Of a DNA stretch of 64,000 bases, positions 1 to 10,975 are shown in pieces. Under the pieces are notes generated by a model. That model saw only the letters and a program-made list of their open reading frames with translations. It was not told the DNA's origin and searched no databases. Origin of the DNA: Septoria linicola (taxonomy: Eukaryota; Ascomycota; Dothideomycetes; Mycosphaerellales; Mycosphaerellaceae); the NCBI GenBank assembly GCA_024114885.1, contig CP099427.1:2158001-2222000 (forward strand). The letters are read 5' to 3'. The stretch's first letter is position 1. Each line of letters starts with the position of its first letter. Position numbers and translations under genes: made by a program.

Positions 1-228
1 TGAGATGTGCGACCTGACGCTGACTCTGGATATGCCGCCTACTCTGTAGTAGATGAAGCACGAGACGACGCAAAGCTCAAGCCTCGAAGGAACTACTCAT
101 GAGGTTGGGCAGAGTGATATTGATCAGCCTGACGATACGCTGTAAGAGCTGACTGTTGCTGCTTTGGCTGCTCTGCGAAATTGGCTGCGACCAGCCGTTT
201 GAAAGCCCGAATCTTTTTTTCTTTCCTT

Positions 229-705
229 TCACCACAACGCCAAAGGATTCGTCGCGTTCGCCGGCTTTGTCTGAAACACATCCCAGTGTTGCTCGATGCA
301 GCTTTCATTGAATCGAAACACATCCACAATCGCCGAAGGCTCCATCCCCGCTCCTTCCGAGCGATAATGCACCCAGCCTCGATCTCCATCCAATCCTACA
401 TTCAAGAGCGTGAAGTTCACTCCCGACAAATCGAAACTTTCAAACGCAGCAATGGCGTTCTCACGACCGCTGAGCACATTTGGATTGTGCTGGATGTAGG
501 ATTCCGCAACGTGCTCGGAGAACGCAGCAGTTGCGTTCTTCTCGATGTAGAATTTCTGGATGAATTGATTGAAGATGGCACGTTGTTGAGTGCTAGAGAC
601 GGGCTGGCTTGGGCAGTAGGGGCCGTTGAATGGTATTGTGTATGTTGCTGCGATGGGCTGGAGGAGGGCTAAAGCGCCGAGCGAGATGGTGGTGAGGAAG
701 TGCAT
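229..705 (-). CDS. Secreted SnoaL-like (NTF2-fold) protein
   Basis: A single-exon frame of 158 residues. Residues 1-20 form a hydrophobic signal peptide ending in Ala-Ala, so export is expected. The rest has the look of the SnoaL-like/NTF2 alpha-beta barrel family: an N-terminal helix around residues 40-55, the segment YIQHNPNVLSGRENA at about 70-84, and a C-terminal strand AIVDVFRF..CIEQHWDVFQ at about 125-145. Members of this family include polyketide cyclases and small isomerases, but many secreted fungal members have no known reaction. There are two cysteines (31 and 136), which could pair, and four N-glycosylation sequons (57, 97, 133, 150). It lies about 500 bases downstream of the P450 on the same strand, so it may share its pathway. 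The substrate cannot be told from sequence. Confidence 0.85.
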   Translation of the reverse strand: MHFLTTISLGALALLQPIAATYTIPFNGPYCPSQPVSSTQQRAIFNQFIQKFYIEKNATAAFSEHVAESYIQHNPNVLSGRENAIAAFESFDLSGVNFTLLNVGLDGDRGWVHYRSEGAGMEPSAIVDVFRFNESCIEQHWDVFQTKPANATNPLALW

Positions 706-1207
706 TGTCGCGTTTTGGCAATCGAGGTCGAGAAGATTGTGGTGCTTGCGTGGTACTCCGGATGGGAGAGTGCCAACATATACTTACGATGCACCGGATA
801 TAAGAAAGTCAGCACTACGGATCACACAGTATTGCTAGTCAAACACCATAGCGATCGCGAATACTGTATCGCTAATCAACACGCTTCAGACTGAGACACC
901 GGGAGTCAGCAAGTGATGTTCGAAGGGCCAAGACTGGACTGAAGAACCGGCAGTGGGGATTGACCAGGGTGTGAGAACTACTGCTTACCAAGTGCCAGCA
1001 GACTAGCTCAATCACGCGGCGGAATTGGTTGCTTGCGCGTTTGTCGGGCTGTGGATCGGGTTGCATCTTGTCAGCATGCCAAGGACGACAAGGGTCTACG
1101 TAGGGCTCGGCGCAAAGATCGTAAGACTAGTTAGTTAAGATTTTGTGGTGAATATGCCGAAGCTGAAAGCGACACCGCGACGGCAGTCCTTCGAAGATGT
1201 CGCGAAT

Positions 1208-2961
1208 CTATCTATCTATCGACTGGCAGTATGACCTTGCACGCATGGCATGGCCCTTCGGCGCGATGAGAAAAGTGTTCTCCAACTTGCATACTCTCCA
1301 CTGTCGTCGAAGCAGCCAGCTTCGCGCCTCTACATTCCCGAAAAAACGTCGCTGTCGCTATGCGAAGTTCCTGGTATCACAAGCTCAGCGCAACATTAGG
1401 CAGTATCGGAAGACTATCGGCATAGTCACATACCATATACGCCAGATTCAGCCCGATACAAACTCTTGTCCCAGGTCCAAACGGACTCCAGACTGCTTTG
1501 ATGTCCTCTCTCTTTTCAAAGCTCTCTACCAACCACCTTTTCTGATCGAACTTCTCCGGCTCTGGCCAGACGCTAGGGTCGCGATGCGCCGACCATGCTT
1601 GTGTGTTTACTACTGTTTCAGCTGCTATCTGATATCCACCCAGAGTCGCACCACCTTCTGGAGGCGTAACTCTCGGTAGTGCAGCAGGTGCAGCACCATA
1701 GAGTCTCAAATGTCTCCCTAATCACCGCCGTCAAGATGGGCAAACCTTCGAGCTGCTCATCTGTAAAGGGCTCGTCCAACCTGGCGACTTCGTCTTCGAG
1801 CTTCCTCCTGCAAGATAGGATCCGAGAGCACAGCCCAGATAAGAAAAGTCATCGTCGTAGCAGTCGTATCCATTCCCGCAAACAGGAAAGTCCCCGCATG
1901 CAAGACAATCTCCTCCTTCGTGAGAGATGTCTTGTCGTCTTCGGCTTCGGCAGTGATCTGAGAGAAGATATTTTTCGAAGTGGACTTTGTCGAGCTGTTC
2001 TGGATCGCTGCTTGGCCGTAGGAGAGAAGGTCTTTGTTGCCGGAGAAGAACCTTCGTTTGATAGCTGGGACTTGTTTGAGAATGTGGTAGAGAGTGCGAA
2101 ACTTGCAGGCAAAGAGGCCGGCGAACGTGGTATATTGGAGAGACTTGAATAGTTGTACGGGCTAGGATATTCAAAGTTAGTGAGTGTCACATGGACATAC
2201 ATCTCGCAAGCAAAACGAGGCCTGTTCATAGACTCCGCCAACAAGCGTCGGAGAGCTACGCGATGTGGTACAGCTGGGCAGCTGACTTACCTTCCCATCT
2301 TGGGTCATGCCAAAAGTCTCCCCAAACATCAGCTTTGCAACGACATTTCCAGCCATAAGCGGCAGCCATTTCACTAGATCCATCTCGCCTCCTGCTACCT
2401 TCGCCTCGCTTTTCATCTGCGACAACCAAAGCCCGACATACTCATGCACAGTCCCTTCCCAATTCTCCCTGAGGGAGCGCCGCGAAAATCCTCGCGCGAG
2501 TAGCTTACGATGTGCAGCATGCACCACCGGATCTGTTTGTTGAAATAATCCCAGCGGACCTTCACCCGGGGTCGTGGGGTTCAACCACCTGTAAAAATCT
2601 GTTTTACAGAATCGGCTGCCAACTCTGGGGAGCTGTTTCGATCCCGTGGAGTCCATGATGATGATTCCATTCGGTGAGACGCGCACAAATGGGCCATATT
2701 GGAGATGGAGGTCGTGGAAGTACTGAGTTTGACGATTGAGGACGAATGTTTGATATGTGGTCGGCAGGGAGGTCACTGCTGCAGTCCATGGGCCAGGAAT
2801 GTGGCGAAGTGGAGAGAGGAAGATGCTGTGTAGGATCTAGATCTGAATCAGTGAAGGGGCCGAGGTGTTCATCTGATGCAGAGGATAATCACTTTGAGCA
2901 GTTGTACTATAAGGAAAGCTGCTAGTAAACTGCTGATTACAAGGTTTCCTGTAAGTGCCAT
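1208..2961 (-). pseudogene. Cytochrome P450 monooxygenase, four exons with three one-base frameshifts
   Basis: Exons read 2961-2893, 2836-2291, 2161-1434 and 1370-1208, with introns of 56, 129 and 63 bases, all GT-AG and phase 0. Exon 1 encodes a 23-residue hydrophobic ER anchor. Exon 2 starts with the proline-rich hinge (RHIPGPW). Exon 3 carries the I-helix (AGMDTT), the K-helix ExxR (ETLR) and the heme loop FGPGTRVCIG with its cysteine ligand. Exon 4 starts ELRIATATFFRE, the usual P450 end. It resembles benzoate-4-monooxygenase-like fungal P450s, but the substrate is unknown. The frame breaks at 1801-1808, 1708-1710 and 1271-1274. Each break is exactly one extra base; without them the length would be 500 residues, normal for the family. 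It is either a young pseudogene or a consensus error in short base runs. The exon 1 donor (GTGATT) is the weakest splice call. Confidence 0.85.
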
Positions 2962-3567
2962 TCTTAGTAGGAGTTATATGATCCAGACTGAAGCTGAGCA
3001 GCGCGGTAGTCAGAGAATACAAAGACTCGAATTAACGCACTCGATAACTGACCTGTAGCTTTGCTGCGACTCTATATATGCCTACGTGCCGAATGCGTAC
3101 GGGGTTTCGGCGAGAGTACGTTGCGATCGAAACGTGGGTCGGCGCTGTCACCGGAATCCTTCACCGGGCGGAGCTCATCATCGATATCAGCTCGATACCA
3201 GATCCTGTCCCTAGCCCAGAGAGCATGACCCCGCCGACACGTGCTTCTCGCCAACAGCACGCTAATCTACAGATTCAAGATTGGCTCATGGCGGCGAGAT
3301 CTCGGTTGCAACCATAGTATTGTGCTCTCTACTGGTCGTGCTGACATGTGATCAGAATATGACTAGTGACACTCGTTGTAGGTACACGTGTAGGGTATGT
3401 CTTGAGTCCAAATGATACTCTGCTACGTGATAAGGATGCCAAAATGTTGATGCATTCTTCTAATAAACTGATACGTGGCGAGGCCTGGTTCCTCTTTTGC
3501 AACTATGTAGCCACTATGTCAACGACGACAATGCCTCATCCGTGCTGCCAGTCGACATATACAACAT
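2962..3567. other. Intergenic, P450 upstream region and MFS 3' flank
   Basis: This 600-base stretch holds the likely promoter of the P450 and the 3' flank of the permease. The short open frames in it have no recognisable domain, and I see no repeat. Confidence 0.6.
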
Positions 3568-5193
3568 CTACAAGGTATATCGGAAAGTTGGACCACCACC
3601 TTCGATCTCTTTCTCGCCTCGATCAGCAGCCTTGTTAGCTCTCCAGAAGAAGAACTGCAGAGTCGATGTAATGACGACTGTGATGATGCAAGCAGTCATG
3701 CAAGCCCAGAGACCTGGGCGGTAGGTTGGGAGATCCTGCTCACGGAACACTAGCGAGCCAGCAATGCCACCGATACCGCCGAAGCCCACGAGAGAGGCCG
3801 AGCAGAAAGCGCGCTTCCATTGTCCACGGATGTTGTTGGCCTGGAAAGACATAGCCATGACAACGTTGGCCTGTACACCAGCGCAGCAGACGAAGACACC
3901 GAAGTAGCGTACACCGGGGGCAGTTGTCCAGCCCATGAGTGCCAGGCCAATGATTGCGACGATGGCGTTGAAGGTGAGCTGAGGTCCACGCACATGGTAG
4001 CGGTCGCCGAACCAGGACTCGACGTACATGATCACGGCGGCAAACGCGTACGGAGGCGCGACCAAGCATTGCGACTCAGCGATGGAGAATCCCATTCCCA
4101 GGCGCAGAATGATTGGCAAGAAGAAAGCCAGTGCATATGCGATGGTCGTGGTGCAAAGGAAGATCATCGCGAATCCCCAGACTTTGATGTCCAGTGCAGG
4201 TGTAAGGAATCGTTTCATCGAGAAAGGTTCGACCGTAGCATCACCACGATCGCGATCGACGCAGGCCATGACATAGCGCACCTCGCGCTCGTTCAAGAAG
4301 CCCCAGGACTTCCATGCTTGTTGATCAGGAAAGCCGACGAGGAAGATGTAGCCTGCAATGCCGATCAAGACAGTGATGATACCTTCCATGATGAAGATCC
4401 TGTTCAAATGTCAGAGGTCGTTGGGAAAGCTAGAAGGTTCTGCACCACATACCATCTCCATCCTCCATACCCAGCCACGCCTTCCATCTGCATTAGGCCA
4501 TATGCGAGAATACCCGCAGCCGCAGAGGCCAAGGAACCAATCATGTAGAACACAGCATATCGCTTGCCGACGTCGTAACGCACAAACCATGTCGACAGCA
4601 GGTACACAGCTCCTGGAAAGTAGCCAGCTTCGAAGATACCCAACACAACGCGAAGACCAACGAGTGATTGCCAATTGTTAACCACGCCCATACCGATCAT
4701 GACGATCCCCCATAGGGTGCAGATAGTGGACAAGAACATTCTTGGTCCAATCTTCCTGGTGAGCGGTGTGGCAAGTGGCTGCAAGAGCGTGTAGGTGATG
4801 AAAAAGACGAGTGTGATGATCGAGTAGCGGTTGTTCCCAACCAGCGCCAGTTCTGTTCTCATGCCGGCAATGGCGGCATTGGACAAGTTCGTGCGGTCCA
4901 TGAGCGATACACCTATGAGGAGAGCTTTAGCCGTGCTGCAGTACATACGGGACATCGTTTTACTTACAGTACATCACTCCTAACATGAGCACCAGACGTC
5001 TATCGATCTTGTGCTTGATCTTACGACCCTCCTCGGGCGTGAACCAGTGAAAGGCATCTTCGGCGTCGCTGTTGTGTGAAGACGGCGAGCCGACCTTCTC
5101 AATCCCAAGAGCTTGCTGCTGGGAGGCTTCCGGCTCGTAATCGTCGTACATCACTGGCCTCTTCGTGGGGTCATCGTTGATCGTCGTCGCCAT
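3568..5193 (-). CDS. MFS permease of the allantoate/nicotinate (Dal5-like) family
   Basis: Exons 5193-4968, 4912-4453 and 4399-3568 join cleanly across GT-AG introns of 55 and 53 bases to give 505 residues. A cytoplasmic N-terminus of about 65 residues leads into KIDRRLVLML (about 62-71) and DRTNLSNAAI (about 81-90), the start signature of the anion:cation symporter branch of MFS (Dal5, Tna1, vitamin H permeases). The second exon ends inside the typical GWRW-IFIMEG junction in the middle of the 12-helix fold, and the last helix is followed by a short charged tail. This family imports small organic anions such as allantoate, nicotinate or pantothenate across the plasma membrane; the actual substrate is unknown. 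It lies just upstream of the P450 on the same strand, which fits uptake or export of a pathway compound. Confidence 0.93.
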
Positions 5194-7228
5194 TGTGCTC
5201 GATGGCCTGAGCTTGCTTGGTTGACAGCCGCTGCAAATCTAGAGGAAGACAGATGGACAAGGATCAATCTGTCGACAGGGAGTACTTCCCCACTGCATAT
5301 AAATTGTTCTTGCAGTGGTACCGACCTGTGCTCCAGGCTTGGCCATCTTGAGCCAAGATACTGGGTATTGCCAACACCATTGGCACTGAGGAAATGTCGC
5401 TCCACGTGTGCATTCGGCGTGGTGGCCACGCTGGAACATGAATACGTCCAATGAACCACGTCTCAGTGAAGTCCGCGCCTCGGCGTACCGTGCACCACGT
5501 GAAGAGGTTTTCATGGTTGATTTCGGAGGCGACTCAGACCTCTGCTTGCTTTCGAACATCAGCGCCTCTGATACCGGTGTTTGAGTGCATGTGACATGAT
5601 GGTCGCCAGATTTGCTGTCTGCTCATGATGACTGTTAGCCAGAATCGCTCCATCTTGTGTTCGCATGTACTGACTGATGTTGCCACGTGCCGACACGAGA
5701 TTCTCGCCAAGCAGATCGCGCCAAGTAGCCCAGAAGCGAAGTTAGTGTCACGCGGGGTATCCTGGTTCCGGAACGCGGGGTCGGGAAGTGAGTACTTCAT
5801 GTGTTTTGACGGACGCTTGCTCGATTGCATGCCTTTGCATGGGCATCATACTTTCCTGGTTACTCGTCGTCACTCAGGAACAGCCCTACAGCCAATTTCC
5901 TGATGGTCGGCTCTTTCGAGCTTCACATGTCCGTCTCAAGCTGCTATGCTGAGACAGAAGTTCTGGAAGACTGTGCTATGACTTCGACGCTAGTTGCGTA
6001 ATGTTATAGGGCGTCGCGCCTTCGCTTCAACAATTAGCCAGATGCAGAGACAAACCGTAGACCCGCCTCCGGCTGGCATGTCGGAAATGCTACCGCATTA
6101 GAATTATAAGCCGAGATGCGTAGAAGCCATTAAGCGCTGACAATCACGGTAGATATAGAGACATCATACCACCACAGCAGTGGACTGCGAGGTAGCTGTT
6201 CCGCCGCTCTCTCGCCGCGGAGCAAGCCGTTCACTTCTTGGTAGACGCACAGCTGTCTTGAGCAGCATCTATCCGTGGCAGTCTTTTTCATTCACCGAAT
6301 TTGTCTCCTCGAGCAGGCCCCTACCAAACAGATGGCAACATTGGGACGTCGTTCATCGCTGGAGCGACCTTGCCAGTACGCCGAGAGTGACAAGGCTCTA
6401 CGTCGTTGTCGATGTGTTATGTAAGGTCAAGCTAAGCTATTTGTGCTCATTATATGCCGCCCTGGGGAGTCATTTGGGTATGGTATACAAGCACCATCTT
6501 CTCTCACCCGTGAAGATACTGGCCCACAAACTGTGCTGCACCTCACGCTGATAGAGGCGTGTCCGGCTCGATATGACAACACGCACGCGAGCATAATCAA
6601 GAAGCCTCTATGCATCGAATTATTGATTTTAGTCAACCTCAGGCGGGATAATATAGGACGGCACGCAGCACAGGATCGACAATCATATCCCTAATCCTGG
6701 TCTTTCCAAGTGCTGTACGAGCTCTATAGTGTAATTACGCTAAGTTCCACGAAGCCGGGCTTCGATGTGCGTTTGCACGAGGATCAATAGCACACTAACT
6801 AATCGTGCCCCAGACGGAGTAGAATCTGATCACGGCTGTTGGAGCGGCTCGCTAGCGGCCCGCGAACGTACAGTCGGATGTTTGTATGTTTGCCGTACTC
6901 CATTCTTCGTTCCTCGTATGCAGAGCCTGAGCGATATGACGCACTCCTAGCGTAACAAGCATCACTCAGGATGCTGACTGATGCCCGCTATAATATCCCG
7001 AAGTGAACGTCGCCACCGCTGTTCAGGAAGCAGGGGAATGAAAGATGTTAGTCATCATGTAGACGAGCCGCTCTTCCAGGGATATACCGATATCCACGGC
7101 CGAGCCTGCGATTCGCCAAGTGGAAGAACCATGCATGCTAGATGGACGCAGTCTCGTACTTCGCGACGACGCACGGGTTCCTTGTCTAACGATCGAACGA
7201 CGTTTAGGTCTAACTAGACTTGGGGGTC
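5194..7228. other. Two-kilobase gap without a supported gene
   Basis: This is the shared upstream region of the permease (leftward) and the broken regulator (rightward). The open frames here (for example at 5534-5830 and 6180-6551) show no domain, signal peptide or codon pattern I can support. Control sites for the neighbouring genes probably lie here, but I could not pick out a specific one. Confidence 0.5.
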
Positions 7229-8640
7229 ATGGCCGGCACTTCCGATCAGGGTCAGCGACGAGCACATCGGAAATCGAGGGTCGGCTGCAGCGAATGCAAA
7301 AGGCGACGAACCAAGGCAAGTACGCAATGTCCCCAGTCCCAACTCCTGGTAATCGTCCGCCTTTGCTTCAACAGAAGCTCGAGACGTCCAATATATGATC
7401 TGCGCCAGCCTTACAAACATGTCAATCCATTTACGACTTTCTTCAAGATATGTCTCTTTAGCCACAAGATTGCAGGCGACTGAGCATTACGAGCCTCTAA
7501 TACAAGCGGTGTGCTTGTTGTGCTCTGCGTCATACGTGCTGACGTTGAACTGCAGTGCGAGGAAACAAGACCAAGCTGCGCCGCATGTGTGCGACAATGG
7601 TCATACGTGCGTGTTCAGCGACTAGCAGCTATCGATACAGAAACCGCCGATAGACATCGCACTATCGTCACCCTCATCATGCTCCCTCTCAGCATCTGAG
7701 CCCGTGGCCAAGATTACTTTCAGCTTCAAGGACCTGTCTCTCCTGCACCACTGGACCCGTGTGGCCAGCCGCACCCAAGTTTTGACACCTGGTGGCCAGC
7801 AAGACATCTTTCCAGGATCGGCTTCAAGCATGACTTCGTCCTCCGAGCCATTCTCAGTCTTTCTGCACTGCACTTAGCCGAGCAGGATTCGAAGAGCAAG
7901 TCTACCAGACATCTTTGCCACGCCGTTGAACGTCATGGCGACGCAGTCAGAGGCCCTCGCGAAGGCATACGTGCTCTTTCACCTGTTCCGGACGGAGTCT
8001 GCGAAGCACTATTTGCCTACGCGTCAATCAATATCGTCATCGTCCCATGCATGTAGGTCCGCTTTAGAGGCGGGAGCGATACCGACGAAGTCCCAGTTGC
8101 TCGTTAGCAGCGTCACAGCGTGTCCTTGGTGTCACATGGATGCGAATGATTCGGGGCGTGCAAGCTGTGTTGAAGGACATCTTCGTTCGTGTCCAACATG
8201 GGCCACTGGCACCTGTGCTCAATAACGCGAACTGGGATGCTTTGGATGCTGACAGACCTGCCTTGCCTGGAGATGAGCACTATCGCCGGCTTCGCTCAAT
8301 CTGGACTTTTTGACACCAACCGCAACATATACGAGTAAACGCTGCTTAATCTTCGCAAGTGGTACGCAGTCACCAGAGGGAGATCAATGCGCGGACCGTG
8401 GCTATTCTTCCTCTCCTGCCTGAACAGGTGATGTCCAACCCGAAGCATAGCGGGCTCCGCCTCGCATTGCTCGGAACATGTCATGATCTGATCTACGAGG
8501 TCTTGACAAAGAACCTTCTTGGTAGCGCTCAATTCCAGAAGTGGAGGATAGACACTCGTAGAAGATATACTCAGCCTCAGTCTGTCCCCACTCTCTTCGA
8601 TCGCACAGTGGCGGCTTGACTGTATTGGGCAGGCTCAGCC
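7229..8640 (+). pseudogene. Degraded Zn2Cys6 transcription factor, Upc2-like
   Basis: The ATG at 7229 opens 29 residues ending in the first half of a zinc cluster (CSECKRRRTK). An intron at 7316-7555 then follows, with a GC donor (AAG/GCAAGT) and an AACTGCAG acceptor. It joins CEETRPSCAAC, giving perfect C-x2-C-x6-C-x6-C-x2-C spacing. Near 7598 one extra base breaks the frame before the sixth cysteine (GHTCVFS in the shifted frame), and TAG follows at 7623. Beyond it, pieces of the regulatory domain appear in changing frames: SFKDLSLLHHWT (about 7717-7752), HDFVLRAILSLSALHLAE (7830-7883), WMRMIRGVQAVLKD (about 8139-8180) and LRKWYAV (about 8353). Their order matches the sterol-uptake-control-like family. 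At least three frameshifts and several stops make it non-functional. It sits divergent to the permease/P450 group and may once have controlled it. Confidence 0.8.
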
Positions 8641-9082
8641 ACGCGTATTCGCTGCACAGTGACCGGGGTCGGCTGACTTTCAGTGGACAGGATCGCATTC
8701 GTACCCACGAGCCCAGGATGTGCCAGCTTGCACCCTAACAGCGAGCGAGACCGTCATGAACACTGCTCGATGGGCTTGAAGCTTGCGTTGTCCTAGCTCA
8801 TGTTCAGCGATAGAAGCACCGCTTGTGAGCTACGCTGATTGCACTTTAAGTCAAAGCTAGTTCCGCAATAGACTTACACGTGGCTCTGCTATAGACCTTC
8901 CCAACAGGCCACGCGTCTCGAGACATCATGCACTAGCTCTGACAATATGTTTATATGCGGCCGATCTAGCGGTCAATTTGACACGCGACTATCAGATCCA
9001 TCAACAACGCAATCGGACTACAGCACATCAGCACAGACAGTAGTATCTCAGCTCGCTACAGCCGAGCGTTTCCTGTTCCCTA
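8641..9082. other. Intergenic
   Basis: I see no gene, RNA or repeat here beyond the 3' tail of the regulator relic. Confidence 0.5.
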
Positions 9083-9344
9083 ATGGACCAGCTTCACGTG
9101 CAGCCACACATGAATGACCAGTCAGGCGCACAGGACATCAAAGACACGGCAACAGACGAACAGCGAATGCTAGAAGTTGGAACTAAAAGTGCAAACGGAG
9201 CGCCAGAAACTACGGAGATCCATGAGCGCACGACTTCGATCTACGGAGCGCGAGCGAGAATCGCTGGGGGAGCAGGTCAGTTTGTTGAGAATATACGCGC
9301 AGCAGCTGGAGGCGACTCTTGCAAAGTACTTCGGCGAGGAATGA
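9083..9344 (+). pseudogene. Leucine-zipper-like mini-gene, frameshifted upstream paralogue
   Basis: The ATG at 9083 opens a frame in which QDIKDTATDEQRMLE matches the start of the intact gene at 10724. A single extra G near 9175-9176 moves the rest into the next frame, which continues as a coiled coil and stops at 9342-9344. Over a 41-residue core I count 25 identical positions with the downstream copy, including ERQK, TERERE/VERERD, EQV-LL and QLEA. Leucines repeat every seven residues in the last part. With the extra base removed the product would be 86 residues. It is therefore a paralogue by local duplication, broken by one base or by a sequence error. Function is unknown. Confidence 0.6.
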
Positions 9345-10723
9345 GTAATTTGCCTGCGCTACCGTTCCATCATGACGTTGCCAACACTGCAAGACCGCGA
9401 GCCGCTCTCCGGAAGTGACTTGCGATGACAACAGAGAGATCGGATGTCGCAAAGGTAGGTAGCTGGCAGAGCATCAGCAGGCGAGTAATGTGAGACCTTG
9501 GTAGTCGAGGCCTAGGGAACGAGGAGAGAGAGAGAATGTTGTGGGTACTGTCGATTGTGATTGACTCTGAGCCTTCCACTCTGGCTTTCAATATGATGTT
9601 GAAGGGTGTATTTGAGGATTATTTTGATAGAGTAAGACTGCTGGTGTGTATGGACACGACACGAGGATTCGTCTTGAAACCATTTTTATACTAAGATAGA
9701 AGGAAAAGATTAAGTAGTATATCTCTCTTTCTATAAGCGCGATAATAATTTTACTATATCGTGTAATATACTTGTCTTGGACTACTAACGGCAGCCTGGA
9801 TAGGGGAACAGGCTATGTTTTAATAAGTAAGCGCCATGTCTTGGCGGTGATAGTATAGCGTTCCACGTTAGGTTAGCAGCGCCAGCGTTGCAATTTCACA
9901 TGCCTGTCACCCTCCATTGTGACTCCCTGTTGAGAACAGTCTCTCCGTGTCAACAGCTTCACAGTACTGCTTGGATGTCAGGACTCAGAACGCAAACCAC
10001 GGCGGTCTGCAGCCGGGAATGAGACTGTAGTAGTGTGATTGGCAGACACTCCGCGTAACATACGCCGACCACTTTGCCGCATCTGCAGTGGTCCCGAGCC
10101 AGTGGTACCGCCGGAGCGTGCATTACGCTAAGTCACGCTAGCAAGATGACATGACATCGCTAAGAGATCATGCCGTATTGCGATGCCCCATCAGAGCTAT
10201 TTACTTGCGCTGAAACTTCCCGCTCGCTGTCAAGGGACAGCTCACTACTGTACAATCCTCTCCCACCTCAAACGTAGCGATCTAAGATCAGCTGGCTAGA
10301 CCGATGAGCGCAGATTCTAAAAGAGTAATCGGCTACGGCAGTGTCAGAGGCGTGTAGCTCAGCGGCCAGTGCTACATTGCATCCAGCCGCAAATGCGTCA
10401 CACAGGAACGACACCATGCTTCAAGTGATACTCGGCTACAAAGTGGCGTCCTTGCGTCTCATCATTTTGTTAATACTTTCAGCTGGTTCTTATGTATCAT
10501 AGGTGCTGTAGCACTTTACAGAATCACACAATTACATTAGTTAGCCTTCGTTGGAGATCGTCTCATGGTTTCCATCAAGCACACATAGTCAACACCACCA
10601 GGACGATTCAAGCTCGCCTCAAACACACCCCGATTTTTCGTCTAAGACACGACAAACTAGCAACAACGGCAGCAGCATACCCTGGTGCCATGCACGCTTG
10701 AGGCTACCACCACCACCACCACC
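9345..10723. other. Intergenic with a short AT-rich patch
   Basis: No gene is supported. Positions about 9660-9785 are strongly AT-rich against a balanced background, rich in TA steps and poor in CA/TG, which would fit a small RIP-mutated repeat relic. A TAGCTCAG motif near 10355 recalls a tRNA A-box, but no matching B-box or cloverleaf follows. Confidence 0.45.
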
Positions 10724-10726
10724 ATG
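10705..10726 (+). repeat. CCA trinucleotide run abutting a start codon
   Basis: About six ACC/CCA repeats run directly into the ATG at 10724, placing a favourable CACCATG context at the start of the small coiled-coil gene. Confidence 0.7.
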
Positions 10727-10975
10727 CAGGACCTTCAAGAAACAGCGACCCTGAGCGCGCAACGCATTCGTGAGCTCGAGCAGTGCGCCCAGCTAGAGCG
10801 CCAGAAACGACAAATTTCTCTTGCAGCACGACTTGCCTCGGTGGAGCGAGAGCGAGATCTGCTAAGAGAGCAGGTGGCTCTATTGAAGCGATATGTGTCG
10901 CAACTGGAGGCGGAATGCCTGGCACGCTCGATAGAAGAAAGCGTGCCATCTGACGACAGTCCTCGGAAAGGATGA
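10724..10975 (+). CDS. Small leucine-zipper-like coiled-coil protein
   Basis: A frame of 83 residues. I chose the ATG at 10724 because it has a strong CACCATG context; no earlier ATG is in frame. The middle is a charged helix, with leucines at seven-residue steps in LREQVALLKRYVSQL, followed by an acidic Ser/Pro-rich tail (EESVPSDDSPRKG). The stretch just before the zipper, SLAARLASVERER, faintly recalls a bZIP basic region but lacks the invariant Asn and several basic residues, so DNA binding is doubtful. A dimerising helix that pairs with another zipper protein is one possibility. The conserved, frameshifted copy about 1.6 kb upstream argues that this is a real gene rather than a chance frame. 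I do not recognise the family. Confidence 0.6.
   Translation: MQDLQETATLSAQRIRELEQCAQLERQKRQISLAARLASVERERDLLREQVALLKRYVSQLEAECLARSIEESVPSDDSPRKG

Noticed and set aside
6180..6551. A 123-residue frame upstream of the regulator relic
   Set aside because: No recognisable domain or signal, and a single frame of this size is expected by chance here.
10345..10440. tRNA-like TAGCTCAG box
   Set aside because: No B-box, no pairing D-arm and no acceptor stem could be built.
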